This document shows positions 59,119 to 64,000 of a stretch of DNA of 64,000 nucleotides, in pieces. The position numbers and the translations under genes are program-made. The notes under the pieces were generated by a model. It searched no databases and was not told the origin of the DNA. It worked only from the letters and a program-made list of their open reading frames with translations. The DNA is from Paenibacillus auburnensis (GTDB lineage: Bacteria > Bacillota > Bacilli > Paenibacillales > Paenibacillaceae): assembly GCF_927798115.1 (NCBI RefSeq), contig NZ_CAKMMG010000001.1:2415529-2479528 (forward strand), given 5' to 3'. The stretch's first letter is position 1, and each line of letters begins with the position of its first letter.

Positions 59119-62088
59119 TTAACCTTCAAATCGCAGTTCCACCTCATGGGAGAGGCCATCATCCGCCGCCGGTACAAGCCCTTCCTCAAGCGCCCGGCCA
59201 TCCAACGTCAGGCAGGCTGCTCCGTCTTGTATCCGGCGGAAGCCCTCCGGCTTGCGGATCGAAATCCGGTAAGAGGAGCCGCCGAGCTTCAGGGTGTAGG
59301 CGAAGTCGGTCTGCTCTTCCCGCAGGATCGGATTAAGCTTAATGCCTTGCGCCGTATATTCAATACCCAGCGCTTCCATCAGCGAGAGGGTGAGCCAGGT
59401 CGATGTGCCGCTTAGCATCGGACCGATGTTCTCACCGGTCTCGCTGTTGTTGTATTGGGTGCAGAATCGCGGATTTCCGCAGATCGCAAACGGATCCTCC
59501 ATGGTCTTAAACGGCATGATCCGGTCCAGCAGCCAATAGCCGAACCGGCCCAGTTCAGCGGCGAGCCCCGCATCTGACACTTCCTTCGCTCCCTTGAACA
59601 TTGCAGCAGCAGCCATCATGCAGGCATGCTTGAATACGCCGCCGTTCTCCCGGTCGCCCGGAAAGTATTCGTCCGAAGCCGTATGGGAGGACACCCGTCC
59701 CAGTGCAACAGGCGAGACCAGCTTCAGGCCGAAAGGAGTCATGAGATGCGACTTCATAGTGTCCAGCATCACAGCAATCTGTGCTTCATCGGCACAGCCG
59801 GACAGGATGCTCCAGCTGAAGGAGTTCAGGAAATAAGAACCGTCGGATGCCGGATCCGAAGACAGACCATCCCCGGTCGCTCCCAAATAGGTGTATTCGC
59901 CGTTCTCATACCGGTTGAACAGCACGCGCGCGAAGAAGTTTTCCTTCCAGGCATGATATTGAATACGTCCCCGCAGCTCTGCCCCGAAGCGGTCCAGCTC
60001 CGCGGCATATTCCTGCTCTCCCTTCCGGGCAGCCAGTACGGACAATTCATCCACCGCTACCTTCAGCAGGAAAGCATTCATGACGCTCTCGGAATAATCG
60101 CTGTCCAGCGGATCGCCGAAGACTCCGCCTGCCTGCAGCTGTTTCCGGTATCGTTCTTCCTTGGCCGGGCCGTTCAGATACGTATCGTCGAGCTTCAGGC
60201 AATCGTTCCAGTCTGCGTAATCCAGCAATGGAAGACCGTGGCGGCCGACCGAAATCCGCCCCGAATATACAATGATCGCCTTCAATGTCTCGAAGACCGG
60301 ACGACTGGTCTCTTGTCCCGCCACCGGGCAAGACTCGTCCAGGAATTCGAGATCTCCTGTGAGCATTACATAGCGGTAGACGGCTTGAACAAGCCATAAC
60401 GCATCGTCGGACCATTTGCCCGGCTCCTTGCCGACCCAGAAGAAATTGTGATAGGCATAGCCCAGTTCGAACACCATACTGGTCCATTCCTTCAGCAGGC
60501 TCTTCACCAGACCGCTTCTTCCCATACCAACGAAATAATACATCGAGGCGTACAAATCCTGGATTTCGCGGAAGCCAATCTCCCTGTACCCCTTCTGTGT
60601 CTGGCAAAAGGAACGGGAGACAAATGATTGGTAGAGCACTTGAAACGGCAGATTGCGGTTGACAAACACATCAAAATCCCCGTCACCGGAGGATACCTGC
60701 AGGAACTTGCCATACTCGCGCACGAAGCCGGACGATTCCGCCAGCGCCGATTCCGCCGCGCTGCGGTCAGAGAAACGGGCGAGCAGCGCCCCTACCTCAT
60801 CCGCCAGCACCGTTTCGCTCCAAGGCGCACCGCTCTTATCCGAGACAAGTCCGGTCAACTGGTCGACAGTTGCCGCGCTTCCGGCGGGAATATGAATCTC
60901 ACCGGCTACAGCGAAGAAGCCCGGTCCCTTGCGGTGCAGAATGCTGCTCAGCCTGAGCGCACCGGTCGGCCGGTGCAACGAACCTGTACCGACGAACTCA
61001 TTGTAGCTAACACAATATTCGCGCGGCAGCACCGGACCTTCAGCGCCGTGAATGATCATCGTGTGGAAGCGCAGATCGTGACGGCCGCCTTCCGGATAAT
61101 AGTCGGGACTGATGGCAGCTACGCCTCCCGAGGAATCTTGAAGTACGCCGCCCTGCATGATGACATTGCTGTACAACACATCCTCGAACAGTGCACCCGG
61201 AGCAGCGGAGCCGAACATTCCCGTATACACCAGGCGGAGTTTACGGTTGCCCTCCCCGTGGTTCACAATCTCAATCCGCTGCATTTCAGTAGCCAGAGGC
61301 AGCCCTTCGGAATGCGGCAGAATAAAGATAGTCCGTACAATTTCAAGCCCGCTGTACAGGCGGTACGTTATGATGGTTGCGTTCTGCGAATGCCGGCAGA
61401 CCGCCGATTCAATGCCTGCCTCGCCGGGGTCGGCGGAATAGAAGATCTGCTTCCCTTCCTCGAACAGATAAAATTGCCGGTTGGCCGGGAAGCCGTTCTC
61501 TTCCTGGCGCATATCCCAGCGTGTTGCCAGCACTTGGGTTGCCGCATGGGAGCGGAAGCTGCCGCCGCCAAACCGGTCAACAACGCTTTTGGGCGTAGTC
61601 TGAAGCGGGTGGGGGAACTGCAGACGGTTGCCCAGCAGAAGATTAACCGCGAAATGCGGACCCGGAACCGGTGAGCGCAAATCAATTACATGCTCACCTT
61701 CAGCGTTAAGGATGCCGGCCCAGCCTGGTGCAGCTTGCAGCTGCGCCAGTGCCTCGCTTGCGGTGGCCTCCGGTATGGCAACCGTCTGTTCCGCTCTTCC
61801 GGTTTGCCGGATATACAGGGACAATTCCGTGCCTTCACCGTTTGCGGCGAACAGCGCGGATGAACCGGCCTCGGCCGGCAGCAGCGCTGCCACGGCCGGA
61901 AGCCTCAGCAGCTCCTGAATGGCCGGCAGCCGAAACGGCAGACCAGCGATGCCGACAGCCCCGCGGCGCTCCGAATTGGTAAAGATGGCGCTAAGGTGTA
62001 CACCGGCGCCAAGCCGGTCGGCAAAGGCTTCCCTCAGAATATCCTCAGCTGAGACTTTGGTTTCTCTAGCTGTATTAAATATCAACAT
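59119..62088 (-). CDS. GH94-type glycoside phosphorylase (glycosyltransferase-36-like)
   Basis: 989 residues, no signal peptide, so cytoplasmic. An N-terminal extension of about 140 residues is followed by a beta-sandwich domain. The catalytic (alpha/alpha)6 barrel has QTQKGYREIGFREIQDLYASMYY and DYADWNDCLKLDD (Asp626-Asp629 region), matching the catalytic DWND of cellobiose-type phosphorylases. A C-terminal GTSTWLTLSLMEALGIEY matches the GH94 GS(A)xW region. These enzymes phosphorolyse beta-glucosidic disaccharides or oligosaccharides to glucose 1-phosphate. The length exceeds cellobiose phosphorylases (about 800) and is nearer laminaribiose or beta-1,2-oligoglucan enzymes, so specificity is open. 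It follows two sugar permease genes by 31 bases. GAGGAGAG precedes the ATG. Confidence 0.8.
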   Translation of the reverse strand: MLIFNTARETKVSAEDILREAFADRLGAGVHLSAIFTNSERRGAVGIAGLPFRLPAIQELLRLPAVAALLPAEAGSSALFAANGEGTELSLYIRQTGRAEQTVAIPEATASEALAQLQAAPGWAGILNAEGEHVIDLRSPVPGPHFAVNLLLGNRLQFPHPLQTTPKSVVDRFGGGSFRSHAATQVLATRWDMRQEENGFPANRQFYLFEEGKQIFYSADPGEAGIESAVCRHSQNATIITYRLYSGLEIVRTIFILPHSEGLPLATEMQRIEIVNHGEGNRKLRLVYTGMFGSAAPGALFEDVLYSNVIMQGGVLQDSSGGVAAISPDYYPEGGRHDLRFHTMIIHGAEGPVLPREYCVSYNEFVGTGSLHRPTGALRLSSILHRKGPGFFAVAGEIHIPAGSAATVDQLTGLVSDKSGAPWSETVLADEVGALLARFSDRSAAESALAESSGFVREYGKFLQVSSGDGDFDVFVNRNLPFQVLYQSFVSRSFCQTQKGYREIGFREIQDLYASMYYFVGMGRSGLVKSLLKEWTSMVFELGYAYHNFFWVGKEPGKWSDDALWLVQAVYRYVMLTGDLEFLDESCPVAGQETSRPVFETLKAIIVYSGRISVGRHGLPLLDYADWNDCLKLDDTYLNGPAKEERYRKQLQAGGVFGDPLDSDYSESVMNAFLLKVAVDELSVLAARKGEQEYAAELDRFGAELRGRIQYHAWKENFFARVLFNRYENGEYTYLGATGDGLSSDPASDGSYFLNSFSWSILSGCADEAQIAVMLDTMKSHLMTPFGLKLVSPVALGRVSSHTASDEYFPGDRENGGVFKHACMMAAAAMFKGAKEVSDAGLAAELGRFGYWLLDRIMPFKTMEDPFAICGNPRFCTQYNNSETGENIGPMLSGTSTWLTLSLMEALGIEYTAQGIKLNPILREEQTDFAYTLKLGGSSYRISIRKPEGFRRIQDGAACLTLDGRALEEGLVPAADDGLSHEVELRFEG

Positions 62089-62119
62089 GATAGCTCTCCT
62101 CTTTCTGGCATACTACGGA

Positions 62120-62977
62120 TCAGCCCTTGACGGCCCCCGCGGTCATACCGCTGATAAAGTATTTTTGCGTCATGAAAAATATCACCATAACCGGCACTGT
62201 AACAACTGTAGAAGCAGCCATCAGCAGATCATATCGGGTATTGTACTGGCCGACAAACAGGCGGATGCCGACCGGAATCGTCTGTACATCCGAGCTGGTC
62301 GTAAGTACCCAGGCAAAGAGAAGCTCATCCCAAGCCGTAAGGAAGATAAAGATAGATGTCGCAATGATACCGGGCAGAGATAGCGGCAGAATAATTTTGT
62401 AAAAGGCTTGGAATTTCGTACAGCCGTCAATGGTAGCCGATTCTTCCAAATCTCTTGGAATCGAGACAAAGAAACTGCGCATAATCCAGATACTGATCGG
62501 GGTGTAGAACGCCGTATAGACGAGAATCATTCCCCAGTATGTGTTGATCATCGGCAAGCCGAATGTATTCTTGATCCACAGGAACATTAGATAGATCGGG
62601 AACAAGAACATAATCCCCGGAATCAACTGGGTGGATATGATACTCATGCTGAACAGCTTCGATCCCGGAAAATCAAACCGGGCCAGTGCATATCCGGCAA
62701 GTACAGCAAAGGTACCGGCAAGCAAAGTCGTCGCACCGCAGATCAGAAGGCTGTTGCGGAAATAGACAGCAAAGTTAACTGTATCCCACATATTGATATA
62801 ATTGACCCACTGCGGCTTCGGCAGGCTGAAGGTAGTGATCCCGTTCAGAATTTGATCATTGGAGTGCAGAGAGGTGAAGACCATCCACAAGATTGGGAAT
62901 ATCGTCAAGATAACGATAAGCCAGGTTACTGAAGTCAGCAGGAACGAACTGACAGAACGTTTACGATGTGTACTCAT
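62120..62977 (-). CDS. Sugar ABC transporter permease, MalG/UgpE type
   Basis: 285 residues with six membrane segments and the EAA loop EESATIDGCTKFQAFYKIILPLSLPGI that contacts the ATPase. N-terminal segment SFLLTSVTWLIVILTIFPILWMVFTSL. The ATG overlaps the stop of the preceding permease (ATGA). It pairs with that permease to import an oligosaccharide or monosaccharide. No ATPase gene is in the operon, as is usual for Firmicute systems that share an MsmX-type ATPase. Confidence 0.95.
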   Translation of the reverse strand: MSTHRKRSVSSFLLTSVTWLIVILTIFPILWMVFTSLHSNDQILNGITTFSLPKPQWVNYINMWDTVNFAVYFRNSLLICGATTLLAGTFAVLAGYALARFDFPGSKLFSMSIISTQLIPGIMFLFPIYLMFLWIKNTFGLPMINTYWGMILVYTAFYTPISIWIMRSFFVSIPRDLEESATIDGCTKFQAFYKIILPLSLPGIIATSIFIFLTAWDELLFAWVLTTSSDVQTIPVGIRLFVGQYNTRYDLLMAASTVVTVPVMVIFFMTQKYFISGMTAGAVKG

Positions 62978-63954
62978 TGTGCATTCAACTCCGTTCTAAA
63001 AGCGCGGTACCAAACGCCGACGATCATCAGCATGGCAAACATAAGCATGATTGAAGCGGCAGAACCTGAACCGAAGGACCAATATCCGAAGGATTGGCGG
63101 GTCAAGGCTGTCATCAGGAGGTCGCCCCATTCCCCTGGATATCCGGCACCGTTGCCGAACATCGTGGAAACGATGTTATAGGAGTAGACGTTGTTAATGA
63201 TTTGGAATAAGAGCTGTACGGCAATAACCGGTTTAAGCATCGGCAGCGTCATATTCCAGAACTGGCGGAGCTTGCCTGCACCGTCAATGGTTGCCGCTTC
63301 GTAGATATCTTCCGGAATCGTCTGGAGTCCAGCCAGGAAAATAACCATAAGGAACGGCCAGCCGCGCCAGATGGTCGGGATAATGATCGCCCAAATCGTA
63401 TTCGGTCCAAGCAGCCAGAAAGGCTTCTCTGCATAGAGATGCAGAACGTCAACCAGGAAATAGTTGATAATACCGTTTTGCTGCCACATGAAGCCCCAGA
63501 GTACACCGACAACATAAGACGGTACAACCCATGGAAGCAACATTGCTGTACGGGCAATACTGCGGCCGGGAAAATCACGGTTCAGCAGCATAGCCATCAT
63601 TAGGCCCATGACCATTACACCAATCGTCACAATGACCGCGTAAATGGCCGTGTTGCGAATGGCGAAATTCAACCCTTGGCGGACGGGATTATCGGAATTG
63701 AACAACAGTCCAACATAATTGTCTATCCCTACAAAAGGTGCCTTCAAATATTTGCCCAACGTAAATTGGTTCAGCTTCAAAAATGACATCCAGAATCCCT
63801 GAATCATCGGGAGCAGATGCACCAGCAACATGAAAATGATGGTCGGAACCATCAGCATATAAGCAAATTTATTATCTCTAACCCGCTTGCGCCACACTGC
63901 GCGTTTGCTTGCAGCCGCTTTTACGGGAAGATTCTTTTCAGTATGGAGTCCCAT
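62974..63954 (-). CDS. Sugar ABC transporter permease, MalF/UgpA type
   Basis: 326 residues: a basic cytoplasmic N-terminus, six membrane segments (FAYMLMVPTIIFMLLVHLLPMIQGFW first) and the EAA loop PEDIYEAATIDGAGKLRQFWNMTLPML. GAGGGATAAGAG precedes the ATG. It is the upstream partner of the MalG-type permease. The gene before it on the minus strand, probably for a substrate-binding protein, is almost wholly beyond the window. Confidence 0.95.
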   Translation of the reverse strand: MGLHTEKNLPVKAAASKRAVWRKRVRDNKFAYMLMVPTIIFMLLVHLLPMIQGFWMSFLKLNQFTLGKYLKAPFVGIDNYVGLLFNSDNPVRQGLNFAIRNTAIYAVIVTIGVMVMGLMMAMLLNRDFPGRSIARTAMLLPWVVPSYVVGVLWGFMWQQNGIINYFLVDVLHLYAEKPFWLLGPNTIWAIIIPTIWRGWPFLMVIFLAGLQTIPEDIYEAATIDGAGKLRQFWNMTLPMLKPVIAVQLLFQIINNVYSYNIVSTMFGNGAGYPGEWGDLLMTALTRQSFGYWSFGSGSAASIMLMFAMLMIVGVWYRAFRTELNAQ

Positions 63955-63969
63955 CTCTTATCCCTCACT

Positions 63970-64000
63970 TTAGTAATGGAAGAACCGCCGCGCGTTATCG
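63970..64000 (-). CDS. Possible 3' end of an upstream gene (likely a solute-binding protein)
   Basis: On the minus strand only one frame at the right edge is open and ends sensibly: DNARRFFHY followed by TAA at 63972-63970, 15 bases before the permease start. By operon habit this would be the C-terminus of a sugar-binding protein. Nine residues cannot establish identity. Confidence 0.3.
   Translation of the reverse strand, partial: DNARRFFHY

Overview
The window looks like a chromosomal segment of a spore-forming, naturally competent Firmicute, most likely Paenibacillus. Pointers are spoIIP and gpr (sporulation and germination), a CIRCE-regulated hrcA-grpE-dnaK-dnaJ operon, the comER/comEA/comEB/comEC locus, a leucine T-box before leuS, an SLH-domain exoprotease, lichenase-type GH16 enzymes, and a YesM/YesN-type two-component system beside sugar ABC transporter genes. 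The genus is inferred from gene style, not from a database search.

Layout. 1-2770: rsmE (cut by the window edge), an M50 protease, prmA and tag. 2935-5110: an ECF sigma factor with a DUF4179 anti-sigma-like partner. 5379-9604: a secreted beta-lactamase-fold serine hydrolase and a GHKL kinase/LytTR regulator pair, visibly AT-richer than its surroundings. A perfect 13-bp direct repeat with 21-bp phasing lies upstream of the regulator. 10269-13062: a soluble PAS-MCP, three small unknown genes and a gene-free AT-rich promoter region. 13063-17199: a large subtilisin-like protease with three SLH repeats. 17412-22416: the heat-shock operon with promoter and CIRCE. 22462-25480: an SDR/TetR pair with matching operators, an unknown exported protein and a GNAT enzyme. 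25555-34989: hemW, lepA, a YqxA-like gene, spoIIP, gpr, rpsT, dinB-like, DUF1304 and holA, the conserved Bacillales order with small insertions. 35274-42754: two more ECF/anti-sigma modules flanking a KDG kinase/aldolase/LacI cluster. 42958-48035: the competence locus. 48165-51105: leuS with its T-box. 51119-52186: an AI-2E family permease. 52385-64000: a probable beta-glucan utilisation region with two tandem GH16 lichenase-like genes, a solute-binding lipoprotein diverging from a YesM/YesN two-component system, a GH94-type glycoside phosphorylase, and two ABC permeases whose operon continues off the right edge.

How it works together. The backbone is the Bacillales comE-holA-rpsT-gpr-spoIIP-lepA-hemW-hrcA-grpE-dnaK-dnaJ-prmA-rsmE region, transcribed almost wholly on the minus strand. 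Accessory blocks have been inserted at hemW/hrcA, dnaJ/prmA and comEC/holA. In the right-hand region, secreted GH16 enzymes would cut mixed-linkage beta-glucan, the ABC system would import oligosaccharides, the two-component system would sense them, and the GH94 enzyme would phosphorolyse them in the cytoplasm. No transport ATPase is encoded here.

No rRNA, tRNA, insertion sequence, prophage or CRISPR array was seen. All starts were chosen by reading ribosome binding sites; several are TTG or GTG starts inside longer open frames.
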